Positions 52,906-63,831 of a stretch of DNA of 64,000 bases are shown piece by piece. Each line of letters opens with the position of its first letter. Within the stretch, counting starts at the first letter, position 1. The position numbers and the translations under genes were made by a program. Location: assembly GCA_014281115.1 (NCBI GenBank), contig JACONQ010000001.1, forward strand, positions 310,001 through 374,000. The letters run 5' to 3'. This DNA comes from Laburnicola sp. R22_1. Taxonomy: Eukaryota > Ascomycota > Dothideomycetes > Pleosporales > Didymosphaeriaceae. The notes beneath the pieces were generated by a model. The model saw nothing but the letters and a program-made list of their open reading frames with translations. It did not search any database and was not told the origin of the DNA.

Positions 52906-54315
52906 ATGAACCATAATCACCAAAACTTCCAAGGACGGCTGGACTTTATCGAGGAACTGTTGCGGGAACGGTTGGGCTGCAACGTAAGCCGACACGTGAC
53001 GCATTGACGGCAGGCCTGGTATACTGACGATGATTATAGGAAGTCAATATCGATCCCATACAATACGACCCAGAATGTCCTTTCAAATACAACAACTTCG
53101 TCTACCGCATCCGTCTCCCTTCAGCGTCGTCCTTCCCTCCCAAAGATGCACCACGTCAACCAGGCACCTCTCCGATACCCAACGGCGCCAAAGAGTTCAT
53201 CATGCGACTCACCAATCCTGACGCCGAGGGAATGAACGCGGATACCCGGGTGGAAAACGAAGTAGCCATTATCTCCCTTGCTGCCGCTGCTCTGGGCAGC
53301 TTCAAGCCTCACGTCGTCCCTTCAGTCTATGGTTGGGGAAGTGCAGCTCCGCCATCCTCTCAAGGTTGGATTCTACAGGAAGTCATGCCCGGAGTGGCTA
53401 TTGACGAAACGTTCGACAGTATGCCTTTCGAGGAGAAGAAGGGTGTTCTGTAACAGATGGCCCAGTTCCTGAAGGCGTTGCAGGACTTCCGACTTCCGCC
53501 GAGTATTGAGCGGTATGGCGGTGTGACGTTTGATGCCAGTGGGCAGATTGTAAGCGCCGCCATGACGAGCGTGGGGAGTGGACCTTGGGAATCATAGGTA
53601 CGAGGAATACTTCAAAGATCGGCTGGAACGAGCGCTGCAAAGCGCAGATAGCAACCCTTACATCAAGGGATGGCACGCAAACGGGGTTAGGGAACGACTT
53701 GATGCGTTCGTGAGGAGCAGCGTACCGGCACAGTTCAACGCTTTTGAGTCTAAGCACGACAAGTCTATCGTGCACGCGGATTTCAGTACGTTGTCACCCC
53801 TTCCTCGCGGATCCTAGTTCTATGATGCTAATTCGGAGAAATCTTCAGCTCCCAACAATCTATTGTATGGCGCTTCAACCCAGCGCATCACTGCCTTAAT
53901 CGATTACGACTTTGCCTGCATTCTGCACCCGTCCCACGAGTTCCTCCGGTCCTTCAGCGGCGCTGGAGGACAGTTCCAAGGCTGGTCTGACATTGAATCC
54001 AGCGAGCAGACAGCCTTGCGAGACGCAAAGCTTCATGGGTTCCCCTCGCCGCTTCCTGACGACACGGAGGACGGCGTGAAGTGGCAGGTGGCTAAAGCCT
54101 GGGAGGATGAGCTGGAGAAGCTAGAGATACAGCGGCCGAGTACCATGAAAGGCATTGAGAAGGTCGCAGATGTCGATGCCGTCCTTCGCTCAATCCTGCC
54201 TTGGCGGGTATCGAACTCGGATATCTTGCGGCTGCAGTCTGAGGAGGTGATTCTGAAATGCAGAGATGAGAATGAGGCACAGCTGGTCAAGCTGCTGGAT
54301 CATCTTGGGTTTTGA
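52906..54315 (+). pseudogene. Aminoglycoside-phosphotransferase-fold protein, inactivated
   Basis: An APH/choline-kinase-like gene with an ATG at 52906 and introns 52984-53039 and 53786-53848 still well formed. The N-lobe reads YNNFVYRIRLPS and later GWILQEVMPG (hinge region); the catalytic loop is IVHADFTPNNLLY, with the HxD and Asn residues; the metal loop is ALIDYDFACILHP. Two lesions break it: TAA at 53451-53453 within KKGVL-stop-QMAQFLKAL, explainable by CAA-to-TAA, and four extra bases (tagg, 53595-53598) between SGPWES and YEEYFKDRLERAL, which shift the frame. Downstream frames are otherwise open to the stop at 54313-54315. In fungi this large family is mostly of unknown substrate. Loss looks recent because flanking codons and splice sites remain intact. 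Confidence 0.8.
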
Positions 54316-55564
54316 GCGAGGTATGATGTTATGAGTCTAGCGAAGTATAGCAATCACTGTCGAGTTGGTCAGGAGGCATGCGTACGACGTGTGGTCGAAG
54401 TAATAATGGATTATGTGTGTGTAAGATATCTCGGTCTGCGTTGCCCATGACGCCTTTGCAGGATCGAGGACCGTGACATGCAATGTCTTTACTCTTTCGT
54501 GCCCTGGTCGTGATTCTTTTCCCCAAGGCGTTATCCACAGCTGTCGTGAATATCACGTACCGTACCAGCAACGCATGGAGTCCCGCCGCTCACGCCATCA
54601 CACCAACCTTCCCGAAGACCGTCGTTGTGGGAGGTTCCAATCATGCTTCGCTTGGGCCCACGAGATTTGCACACGCGCCAACGAGGACAATTGTCGTTAG
54701 GGCTATACATATGTAAGCGAAATAGCTTATGTCCTACCGTCCTACCGGCGTGGCTCCCACTGCTAGTGTGGAAGCAAGCTAAAGCGCCGCAGTATGAAAA
54801 AGGCTTCATTCAACTACTACCTTCATACTAGAGAATTATCTCGAAACCTAGATAGTAAGTCTCGCGGGTAGATTACTATGGTATCTAGGGCGAGCTAGCT
54901 ACGTCGTCCATTTGGGAGGACATCTCTGTGGACAGCTTGCTCGCTTGCATCGGTGGGAAGGCGGCGATCAATGAATGGCGTAGTGTGCGCGAAAGAGGTC
55001 TGCTAGGATGCGAGCGACATATTAGAATGTGATTGCGCTTTGGGGCTTGCTTGGTATGACTTTGGGAAAGGACTTCTACCCTGTTGGTGCTCGCGATCTA
55101 CCCAAGCCAAGACAAGCAGACTGGCTTTCACAGTCCTCTTCCAGGCGTCGCGGGTTACTTACCTTTAGTATAGCGCGCCTGCGAATTGTGTCACTCTCCT
55201 GCATGAGCTTGGGCTTGTGTAGCCCAGACAACGAGGCGACACGAAATCTGACGAGGGCACCAGGCGATTCAACAATTCGTGAGGCCTCCAGTTGAAGAGT
55301 TAAGAGTATAGTTAACCTTTGTATTACCTATCCTAGGGTAACACATACTACTTAGACTTTTGTCATATGAGTCTTGTAAAGGCCTCACGAATTATCACAC
55401 CTCCTGTGAGGGCGGGGACGGAGCTATCGCAGCGCCCGAACTTCCCCACCCGTTCGATGCGGTGCTCCACTCAAATTCCCCGAGGAGCGGGAGCGGGAGC
55501 TGGCCGCAAACCTTCTATGGCACAACCGTGGGGTAAATTATGCAAACTATAAAACCTAGGACAA
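54316..55564. other. Gene-poor region with an inverted-repeat element
   Basis: 1.25 kb without a supported gene. It includes AT-rich DNA around 54830-54900 and the small element at 55274-55393. Confidence 0.45.
55274..55393 (+). mobile_element. 120-bp element with perfect 14-bp inverted ends (family R2, most complete copy)
   Basis: aattcgtgaggcct at 55274-55287 is exactly complementary to aggcctcacgaatt at 55380-55393. Between them lies the R2 core, with tatcctagggtaac and cttagacttttgt. The structure fits a very short MITE. Compared with other copies it shows G-to-A and C-to-T changes. Target-site duplication not evident. Confidence 0.8.
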
Positions 55565-55927
55565 TCACAAAACCATCAGCGACTCCCTAACCCGCTCCCT
55601 CTGCTCCCTAATCCCCACCAACCTTCCCTCCTCAAACCCCACTCGTCTTCCCTCTTCAATTGCTAAACGCCTTTCCTCTTCCCTCTTTTCCTTCTTCTCC
55701 TTCTTCCTCTGCCCCAGACGCATCACCACCGCGTCTGCAAGCTCATTCTTCTCCTTCTCCTTCTTTTCCTTCCCGAAGAGATTAATCTTCTTCTCCCAAA
55801 ACTCCTCTACCTTCCCCCTCATTTCCCTTCCCCAAATTGGAATCCCCATTATCAACAGAAAAGTTTTCTTAGCAGTTCCCAAGAAAACGGTGACCAGCAT
55901 GCTGATCATCAAGCTGGAGCCATCCAT
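55565..55927 (-). CDS. Small hypothetical protein, hydrophobic then coiled-coil
   Basis: A 120-residue frame from an ATG at 55925-55927. Residues about 6-31 are hydrophobic (MISMLVTVFLGTAKKTFLLIMG). The rest is highly charged with runs of Lys and Glu (GKEKKEKEKNE, QRKKEKKEKREEERR) and would form a coiled coil, ending in GFEEGRLVGIREQRERVRES. It could be a small membrane-anchored protein, or a fortunate open frame in A/G-rich DNA. No family recognised and no neighbours that inform its role. Confidence 0.4.
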   Translation of the reverse strand: MDGSSLMISMLVTVFLGTAKKTFLLIMGIPIWGREMRGKVEEFWEKKINLFGKEKKEKEKNELADAVVMRLGQRKKEKKEKREEERRLAIEEGRRVGFEEGRLVGIREQRERVRESLMVL

Positions 55928-56258
55928 GATGAAAATTTTTTTTTCCCAGGTGGTTCAGACATTTTGATGGCCTGTTAATAACAGAATTAGCTTTGTGCAA
56001 CATGTTATTAGTTAGAAATAGAAGGGGGAAGATAAATGTATGCGTACTTCAGTTTTCTCACACTGGGCCAAAGAAGAAGAGGAGGAGGAAACATGCAGAA
56101 AGAAGGTAAACACCCTTTGGAACTGGTGGGCAAGTGCATTATGACACTGTGGGCAAGTGCTATGTTATTATGGCAAGCGCATCTCAACCCACCAACCCCA
56201 CGCCCACCTACCTTCACTGACATCGCCCTCCAACTCGACAAATCTACTGCACCTCGCA
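55928..56258. other. Intergenic region
   Basis: 331 bp of divergent upstream DNA between the small hypothetical protein and the broken transcription-factor fragment. No motif recognised. Confidence 0.35.
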
Positions 56259-57043
56259 ATGGCACTCATCACGCAGGAAGCTTTGTCGCTCGAGTACAGG
56301 GACGCACCGGTGCAGCTTTTGGCTGCTACGTTCCTTGGTGATCTCGACAGCTTGAAATCGCTGCCTGATTGTGGGGGAAAGACCATCGTCCTCAAACTGC
56401 AAGAAGCATGCACCCAAGTTGCGAGTTGGCAGCGAGCGTTCGTGGATCTCGTTGACGACAAGGTTGACTCAAACACTTGCGACAACGGCTTGACGGGATG
56501 TGGCGCTGCATGGAGGCTGTCAAAGCGTACTTTGAGGTCTACTTCGCGATGGCGGTCGAGGATTATCCCGTCGTGTCGTTTGCAGTCTTTGCGCAATTCG
56601 CGTATGCGGTCGTAGTTATCGTTCGAGCTTTTGCTATGGAGCTTGATGGTTGGAACGCGTCCGTGGTTCGTGACTTGATTGACTTTTCGGCTATTATGGA
56701 AGAGGTGTCGTGCCGCTACGAATCAGCAGCTCATTTGAACATAGATGGCCAGGAGATGAAGTCGGAAGCCTTTTCAAAATGGGCTGCGAACATTCGGTCG
56801 GCAAAGAGCTATCACGACACCAAGCTTATGAGTACGGCGCTGGAACCGCAATACGACCTGAGTGTGGATTCGGAGAACCCCAATGCGCATCCCACAGCTC
56901 CAATGCAGCACTTACCAACGCCTCCAGCTATTGTTATGGAAGCCCCGCTCCACCCGTTGGTGAATTTCGAGGAGTTCTGGATCGGGTTTAACAACTCCTC
57001 AGAGTTTCTTGCTGATCTTCATCCTGATTTCGGCAACGTATAG
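56259..57043 (+). pseudogene. Fragment of a fungal transcription factor, C-terminal part, frameshifted
   Basis: From about 56477 to 57043 the frame reads LRQRLDGMWRCMEAVKAYFEVY (in part), VEDYPVVSFAVFAQFAYAVVVIVRA and AFSKWAANIRSAKSYHD, the typical last third of Zn2Cys6 regulators. The preceding sequence from the ATG at 56259 (MALITQEALSLEYRDAP) is open in another frame to beyond 56470 and fits the segment just upstream. The switch at roughly 56465-56480 has no GT-AG intron to explain it, so a frameshift is likely. There is no zinc cluster upstream within reach. The Asn-Phe-Glu-Glu-Phe-Trp ending resembles the end of such proteins. Either a decayed gene copy or a sequencing/assembly slip. Confidence 0.65.
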
Positions 57044-57215
57044 ACGAAGTGGGCTTGCCAGGATTTGCAGGCGTTCTAAAACTCGAGGGTAGCCTGGGAT
57101 TACGTGACGCTACAGATTGACGCTGGGGGAGGGGAACCTTAAAATACATAAACACGACATTTCATTCCATTCCTTCCTTCCTACACGCATCTTCCCCCTC
57201 CTCCCCACCTCCTTC

Positions 57216-58944
57216 CTACCCCCTCACCGTCCCATTCCCCCTAATCCACTCCTCCACCTCCCTCTGCTGCCTTTCGACAATCCCCATCGCCTCATCCGTA
57301 TCATACAGATCATACCACCCGGGGCTCTCATGCGGCGGATCCCCTGCCCACACCATACCAAACTCATTCATAACCTGCGTTTCGGGGCGCCAGACACCGC
57401 CGTACGCCCAGGGGCAGGTGCCTGTGTAGGGGCCCCCGGATTTGAAGGACGTGGTTACCGCAGAGATAATTGTCTATGTCCAGAGGCAGTTAGCTTTTCA
57501 TCTTGGGGAAGAGAGGATGGGAGGGAAGGTTGGGTTTAGCTTACGTCAAAATACGCGTCTTTGTGCGTAGTCGGTGTGTCGGAAAGGTACGGATATGGTT
57601 TATTCATATTCACCCAGTTATCCCTGGCCATGCCGAATTCCTCGAGGACAACGGGTTTGTCGACGTCGAGGGCCCAGCGGGAGGTGTTGGTTATGAAGGC
57701 TGTGGCGAAGTCTTGGGCGGTGCGGAGGTTGCTGAGGGAGGGGTCGTACATGTCGTAGATGCCCCAGTTCTATTGCAGCATCAAAAGTCAGTTGTTTTTT
57801 CGAATTTGCTGATAGATATACGAGGACAGAGGGCGGGGAATGGGGAAGGGAGAAATATACCTGAACCCAGCAGTGCGTGGTCGCATAGTCTACGTTGGCG
57901 ATGCTATGCACGCTCTTAAACACCTCTTCCCCCTGTTTACTCTCCAACCCCACGCTAACAAGCTGCTTTGGCGAGAGCGAGCGGATGTAGGCAGAGATGC
58001 GCTCCACCCAGGGGAACAGCGGGTCAGCCGGCGAATACGTATTCAGCGACTGCGGTTCATTGGCAAGCTGCCACGCCATAATGGTCGCATCCTCAATATA
58101 AAGGCGTCCATTAACAGAATTCCGGCGCGTCATGACCGTCTTAATATGGTCCTTGTACCACTTCTCCGCGACATCATTCGTATACATCTGGTTAGCAAAC
58201 GCGGCGAATTCGTCCCACGTGTGCGCGCCGTCGGTGGTGTCCGAGTAGTCGCCCCAGCCGGTGCCGGGCGTGGGGCGTTGCGGCGCTTTGGTCATGTTCC
58301 AGGAGGGCGGGTAGGGGATGGTGGCGTTGGTGGCCCAGGAGATGTACTGCGCGAAGCCGCCGCTCCATTGCCATTCGTTGTTTAGGGTCATGGTGGCGCG
58401 GATGCCGCGGCGGGAGAGCTCGTCGAGGCAAATGTCGAGGCCAAGGAAGATGGGTTCGTTGTATTTTCCGGGGGAGGGCATGAGAGGGGGGTTCATGCGA
58501 AAGGGTTGGGGGGTTGGGGCGCCTTCTGAGGAGGCCATTATGCGGAGGTGGTTGATACCACGGGCCTGGGGGCGGGGTGAGTTTGTGGGTTGGTTGGGTT
58601 AATTGGGGTTCGTGCTGTTACTCACGGCCATTTGGTCGAGCTCGGTGACGAGGCGGGAGTAGTTCCCGCCTTGCGACGCGTCGGCGGCGAGGTTCATACA
58701 TGCCCAGTAATTCATGCCCTGTGGGTGTGTCAGTGTATTCTGTTGGGGAATCGATGTCAATTGAGATGCATGAAAAACTGACAGTGAGGTAATGAAGGCC
58801 CTTCGAATCTTTCAACCTCAACCCATCGACATAGACAAAGTCCTTTGGATCTATCTCTTGATGCTTCTTGGTATTCGGGAGAGCATTATCACTTGATGCA
58901 GCCACGGCGGCCACACATACTGACACCGCAATTGGGAGTTTCAT
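57216..58944 (-). CDS. Secreted GH5 glycoside hydrolase, endo-mannanase-like
   Basis: Five minus-strand exons, 58783-58944, 58626-58718, 57861-58565, 57545-57769 and 57216-57473, encode 480 residues. MKLPIAVSVCVAAVAA is a signal peptide; an ATG nine codons upstream would bury it. The (beta/alpha)8 GH5 pattern is clear: GMNYWACMNLAADAS, ARGINHLRIMASSEG, TMTLNNEWQWSGGF, WQLANEPQSL with the acid/base Glu255, and VVLEEFGMA with the probable nucleophile Glu364. Endo-1,4-beta-mannanases of this family cut mannans in plant and yeast walls; the NEWQWSGG and WGDY segments favour mannanase, though subfamily is not fixed. Introns range from 54 to 91 nt. Confidence 0.9.
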
Positions 58945-59333
58945 GATGGCGACTTGACTACGCATTGTCATGTTACGGAGGGAAGCTCACATTTTATATT
59001 TCCCCATCGACCCACAGCACAGGACGTGCTCGGAGCAGCGACGTAAAGCAGTGTTATTCGACAAGCATCTTTGAGTGCGGAAATAGGTGCATCGGCGCCC
59101 ATTGGTGGGACAAGGGGATGGCCATCATCGCGCATATAGCCTTGCCCGAATAGGGAACGGACGCTTCCACTCCGTGTCAAAACTGGACGAGTACAAAATC
59201 GCTCGCAGACTCTCCCCGGTGGAAAGTCCATCATCACACGTGCATATTACCTTGGGTAAATGTAGACGGGACGCTACGCCGCATGATTGCTCTAACAGCT
59301 CAACCTCGCCACGAACCAGACAGACAAGCTCGT
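58945..59333. other. Intergenic region
   Basis: 389 bp between the glycosidase start and the DsbA-family stop, both on the minus strand. No gene or site recognised. Confidence 0.35.
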
Positions 59334-60109
59334 TCACGCAGTGCCCTCCTGCTTCTTTAGGCTTTTAAACAACTGCACAAAAGCTGCAGGCTCCTGCGCG
59401 CCTCCAACCTCGAACTTGCCATTGATGGTGAAATTCGGCACGCCGGTGATGTTCTGCGCGTACGCGTCTTGCACTTCTTTGTCGACTTCTGGACCGCCTT
59501 TTCCAGCTTCGAGCCAGTCCTTTGCTTCGGTCGCGTCGAGGCCGGCTTTCTCGGCTGCTTCGATGAGCGTTTGCTGCGATGTGATGTCTTTTTCGTTTTC
59601 AAAGTAGGCGGCGAAGAGCTCCTCGATGACCCGGGTTTGCATCTCTGGGCCTTTGGTCTTGCCAAGTTGGATCAATCCTATCCACAGTCAGTCAGAGTCC
59701 AGCGAATCCTACAAGCAGTGGCAGCAAGGACTTACTGTGCGAATCCCGCGTGTTGCCCGTCTTTCCGCCAAACTTGAAGTTGATGCCTTCCTCCTGGCCT
59801 AGTGCAGCCAGCGTCTGGAACATGCTCGCTGTCCTCTGCTCGCCGAACTTGGACTTGTAGTAAGTAGTCTTGTCGACGCCGGCCTTGGGCGCGTCGGGAT
59901 TGAGATAGAAGGGAAACCAGTTTGTCGAGAAAGTATCGTCAGAGTCCGGGTAGGCGGCTTTGTACGCAGCGATACCTTTCTCAAGACGCTTCTTCCCCAC
60001 ATAGCACCAGCTGTTACCTGGTAAGCTAAGTGTATAGTTGGTGAGCGGAGTGTAGCACGGCTTACGGGCATACTGTGTCGGAGACGATGTTGATGTTGAT
60101 GTTTGTCAT
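59334..60109 (-). CDS. DsbA-family thioredoxin-fold oxidoreductase (FrnE-like)
   Basis: Three minus-strand exons, 60066-60109, 59736-60010 and 59334-59677, encode 220 residues. MTNININIVSDTVCPWCYVGKKRLEKG starts the protein (shown in part), with the redox motif Cys14-Pro-Trp-Cys17 at the end of the first strand. The helical insertion carries GKTGNTRDSHRLIQLGK, very typical of the FrnE/2-hydroxychromene-isomerase-like group, and the cis-Pro loop is ITGVPNFTINGKFEVGGAQ. No signal peptide, so cytosolic. The family includes disulfide oxidoreductases and glutathione-dependent isomerases; the substrate is not known. The CPWC motif is split by the first intron (55 nt). Confidence 0.9.
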
Positions 60110-61220
60110 TTTGCGGATGCTAGATTTGAACGCCACGATGAAGGTTTTACAGAGAGAACTCGTGTACAAGTCGTGCGGAAGTATTCCGACCGTTGTCTTA
60201 AGGTGATGGCGATGCTGACAAATTGCGACCCGACCATGTATTGGAAGAGGATCGGTGATTGGTTGAGAAACAGCGAGGGAAGCAGCTGGTTGGTATGAGC
60301 GTACTCGGGCTTCTCGTCCGACCTCTATTTTGTTTTCAAAAACGGTGAACGAGGTTGAAAGGACCGTCTACAGGATACAGTCGACTTGCAATGCTGCATA
60401 ATCTTCACTGGAGTTTTCTGCTAGATCGCGAGTGTTCATAGGTCTGATCAACATCAATTGATTACAATAGGTCCCGAGGTCCCCGATAAGGCACGTGACA
60501 TTGAACAACCCGGTGGACCAGACATCAAGAGCACATCTGCCGAAATTAATATGCTTGCTAATAAGCTGTCGACGGGTCTCCTGCGAAATACTAGAGAGGA
60601 TGAATTGCCGCCCGGTATGGTAAGCTGATGGGGCTGATAGAGACACGGTTGGAGGCGGTACTCCGTGTGAGACATCAGCGAATCTGTGACGGGTCGACGT
60701 GAACTTGTCGGAACTTCCGTAACGCACCACCGTGACTAGAATAGCGGTTGTTGGGGTGTTCCAATGTTGGCTGTGTCCTCCCGTGACTCACGGTTTCCAT
60801 GGAGGCGGTAGGCCAGCAACGAGATGGCCAGAGCGGCGGCCCCTTGGCTAACGCAGGGCACCGAAATAAGCTCCTCTTTTATGCGAAACATGCGGCCAAA
60901 TGTCCTGGCTGTGCTGCTCCCTACACTCCCAGAACAGCTGTGATCCGTATTCTACCTAACTTGACCTGGGAGCCAGCTTTCACTCGGCCTGACGTCGTTC
61001 ACCGTTCCCCCAGCCTCAGCCTCAACCCCCCAAACTCTCCTCCGCCAAGCTGACAGCCCCGGATCGGCGCCTCAGCCGTCACCGTCGAGTTGACAGCGCA
61101 GAATCTATATTTGGCCCCGAGACAGTCTCCCGAAACATCCTCCCATATTAGACAGCACCGAGGCCCTGGCTACGGTTCGGCGCACAGCAGACCCACGAAC
61201 ACAACACCACATCGCACAGC
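60110..61220. other. Divergent promoter region
   Basis: 1.1 kb between head-to-head starts of the DsbA-like gene and the coiled-coil gene. It has no supported gene; GC content rises towards the latter. Confidence 0.4.
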
Positions 61221-63225
61221 ATGTCCACCACGGCGAGAAAACCGGCGCCGCCAGGAACCCCTGGGCGCGATGCCGCCAGCAAGGTCGCGGCTACGCCTCC
61301 GAGCGCTGCCCGCCGCTCCTCGACGCCGAACGGGACCAACGGGACCAACGGGACCGCGACAAACGGCGCTGCGAGGCCACGCGCTGCGAGGTCTGGCACG
61401 AATGGCTCCCCCGTCTCTGCGCGCTCGGCGGTCAGGAAGCCTGCTACCTCGTCGAACCTCAGCATGAGCGCATCGCAGACCGACAGCAACGACGAAGACG
61501 CCCGCGAAGAGGCCGCCGCCTACATGGCCGACATCAAGGAGCGCCTGCAGAAGGCCGAGGCCGAAGCCGAGGAGCGCCAGAAGCAGGTCGAGGTCCTCAA
61601 CGCACGGCTGGACGATGCGCTCAAGGAGCAGGCCAAACTCGAGGAGCGTGCCCACGAAGAAGAGGAGAAGGCCGAGTCGCTCCAAGTCGAAAAGCGAGAA
61701 CTCACGCGACAGCAGCGCGAGCTCGAGGGCATCTACGAAACGGAGCGGGCGCAGATCATGAAGGAGAAGGAGGAGGCGCAGACGCGCGAGGAAGAGTTGC
61801 AGGCAACTATTCAGCGGCTGAAGGAGACCATGGCCAAGAAGAACGTCGAGACCAGCGATGGCGAGGAGGGACGGCTGTCACGAACGTGTAAGTTGGATAC
61901 ATGCTCGTGCGTCGAGCCGCCACGACTGACAGATGATAGCGAGCTTCCGCAATAACCCCTCACGCAACAACTCTTCTCAGAACCTCGAGACGGCCTCCTC
62001 CTTCGCACCGCCGTCGTCTGTCCAAAGGAGCGACTCGCGCAACCATGCAAAGCTCATCCACCAGAAAGACCAGATCATCGAGGGCCTGCGGCTCGAACTG
62101 GCCGAACTACAGATCAAGCTGATGGAGATGGACAACGCAGGCGGAGGTCGTCTACGCGAACTGGAGAGGCAGCTGGTGGAGACTCGCGTGACGAATGCTA
62201 GGCTCATGGAGGACAACGAGAGCTTCCAGCTGCTGCTGGGAGAGAAGACGCTGAATGGCGATCTGAGCCGCGGCGACTTCCTGCGCCCGTCGTCCTCTCA
62301 CGGAGAACGTGCTCCTTCACGCAACGGCCCTCTGAACAGCCTCGCCGCCGAACTCGAAGACGCAGAGGACACCGATGGCGAACCTTTGGAAGTCGTTCGC
62401 AAGCTCGAACACGAGGTCAATGGTCTAAAGGAGCAGAACAAGGCCTTGACTCTGTACATCAACAAGATCATCGGCCGTCTCCTCCAGCACCAGGGCTTTG
62501 AGTCAGTCCTAGGTGGCGATGAGGATGAGGGCTCCGGGGGTGCTGCTCTCAACACAAACAAGGAGCTGCCTCCGCCGCCCCCACCCAAGGACAACGAACA
62601 GCCTGCCGAAGGTGGCTTCCTCCAGCGAGCCAAGTCAGTGATGGGCGCTGGACGAAGCAAACCCCGGCCTATGAGCTATGCTGCAGCTCCTCGCAGCACG
62701 ATGCACGAAGACCCTTCGACCGCACCAAGCATCCCCTTGCAGCGCTCAAACACCTCGAGGGCCCCCAGCAGCGAGAACCACCACCGTCGTTCCGCCTCTG
62801 ACATGCCGCCACCTCCTGTCGCAAACGTCGTGACCAACATGTTCCGCGCACCTCCCCCCGCAGCCGTCCCTGGCCAGATATCGCCGGGCCTCGTGTCGCC
62901 CCGCAACTCATTCTTCGGAATCCCCATCAGCACCAGCAGCAATCCGTCATCACGGGTGCCGTCAACTGGCGCGCCACCGACCAAAGACGACAAGGACGAG
63001 AAGGACGACGCCAAGTCCACATCCGAGACATCACACGTCGACACTCCGAGCCCGCCACGCCGCGAAATGTCGAGCACCATGACGGGCAAGCAGATGCGCC
63101 CACTCCGCCTCGTGCAAAACAGCGAGGAAGAAATGCGCGCGCGCAAAGCTGCCAACCGAGGCTCCTGGTTCGGCGGCTTCTCCATGTTCAGCAACAACGA
63201 GCAAAAGCCGCCCGAGGCTTCGTAG
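61221..63225 (+). CDS. Coiled-coil protein with Pro-rich tail (M-protein-repeat-like)
   Basis: Two exons, 61221-61887 and 61940-63225, encode 650 residues. Residues 1-85 are Ala/Pro/Thr-rich with an (NGT) triplet repeat. From about 90 to 215 there is an uninterrupted charged coiled coil (KERLQKAEAEAEERQKQVEVL and following). After RNNPSRNNSSQNLE, a second coil begins at KLIHQKDQIIEGLRLELAEL and ends near residue 300; a third short one includes VNGLKEQNKALTLYINKIIGRLL. The C-terminal 280 residues are disordered, with a polyproline run (PPPPPPKDNE) and Ser/Pro sites. Aspergillus relatives are labelled M protein repeat proteins and are of unknown role. Polyproline plus coils suggests a cytoskeletal or septal scaffold, which is inference only. 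Confidence 0.85.
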
Positions 63226-63831
63226 TCTCCCCACTACCCCTCTTCTCCCATTCATAACCTGCTTCTCACTTCCGGATCTACGCAGTTACGCACGTTACGA
63301 GACGGGTTCTGGGCTACGGACATGATGATGGCTACATATGCATACGACGGACTTTTTATTCTTAGTGGAGCATGTCATATAATGTGTGGAGTAGGGACGG
63401 GATGGGGCATTACTACAGATTTTTTGAAGTACGCTACTTGATCTTGGATTTCTTGTCTGCGCTTTCTTTTTTGTCTGCTCCTGCTACCAACTTGAGTATA
63501 CCCCCGGCCTTGGTTTGTGGCCCTGCTTTTTTATGATACTATTTGGATGAGTGGAGGGTTGGCGTTGGGGTTTTGTTGTTTGTTGTAGGGTAATGCATTT
63601 TTATGATTTTTGTATGGTCTCTGCGTTGTGCTGTGTGTCTGGGACTCTGGGTTACGGTGTCATCCCCATGAAAGAATTCGTGTCCGATGCTAAGATGCGT
63701 ACGAAGTTATAGAGAGTTATGTCTAACTATATGAAAGTATAGATATAGGTTACATACTCTATTGTTAGCTATCAGGTTTTAGTGTCAGATACGAATTCTT
63801 TTATGGGGGTGGTGTGTGGGTGTGATGTTGG
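63226..63831. other. Convergent intergenic region with MITE copy 3
   Basis: 606 bp between two facing 3' ends, T/G-rich, ending with the element at 63662-63811. Confidence 0.45.
63662..63811. mobile_element. MITE-like element, family A copy 3
   Basis: ccccatgaaagaattcgtgt on the left is matched by atacgaattcttttatgggg on the right as an inverted repeat. The interior (gatgctaagatg, tatagatataggtt, ttgttagctatc) is a shorter version of copies 1 and 2. It ends about 20 bp from the stop codon of the next minus-strand gene. Confidence 0.8.

Noticed and set aside
55029..55295. An 88-codon open frame in the gene-poor stretch
   Set aside because: It lacks an ATG start, has no family features and its 3' part overlaps the inverted-repeat element.
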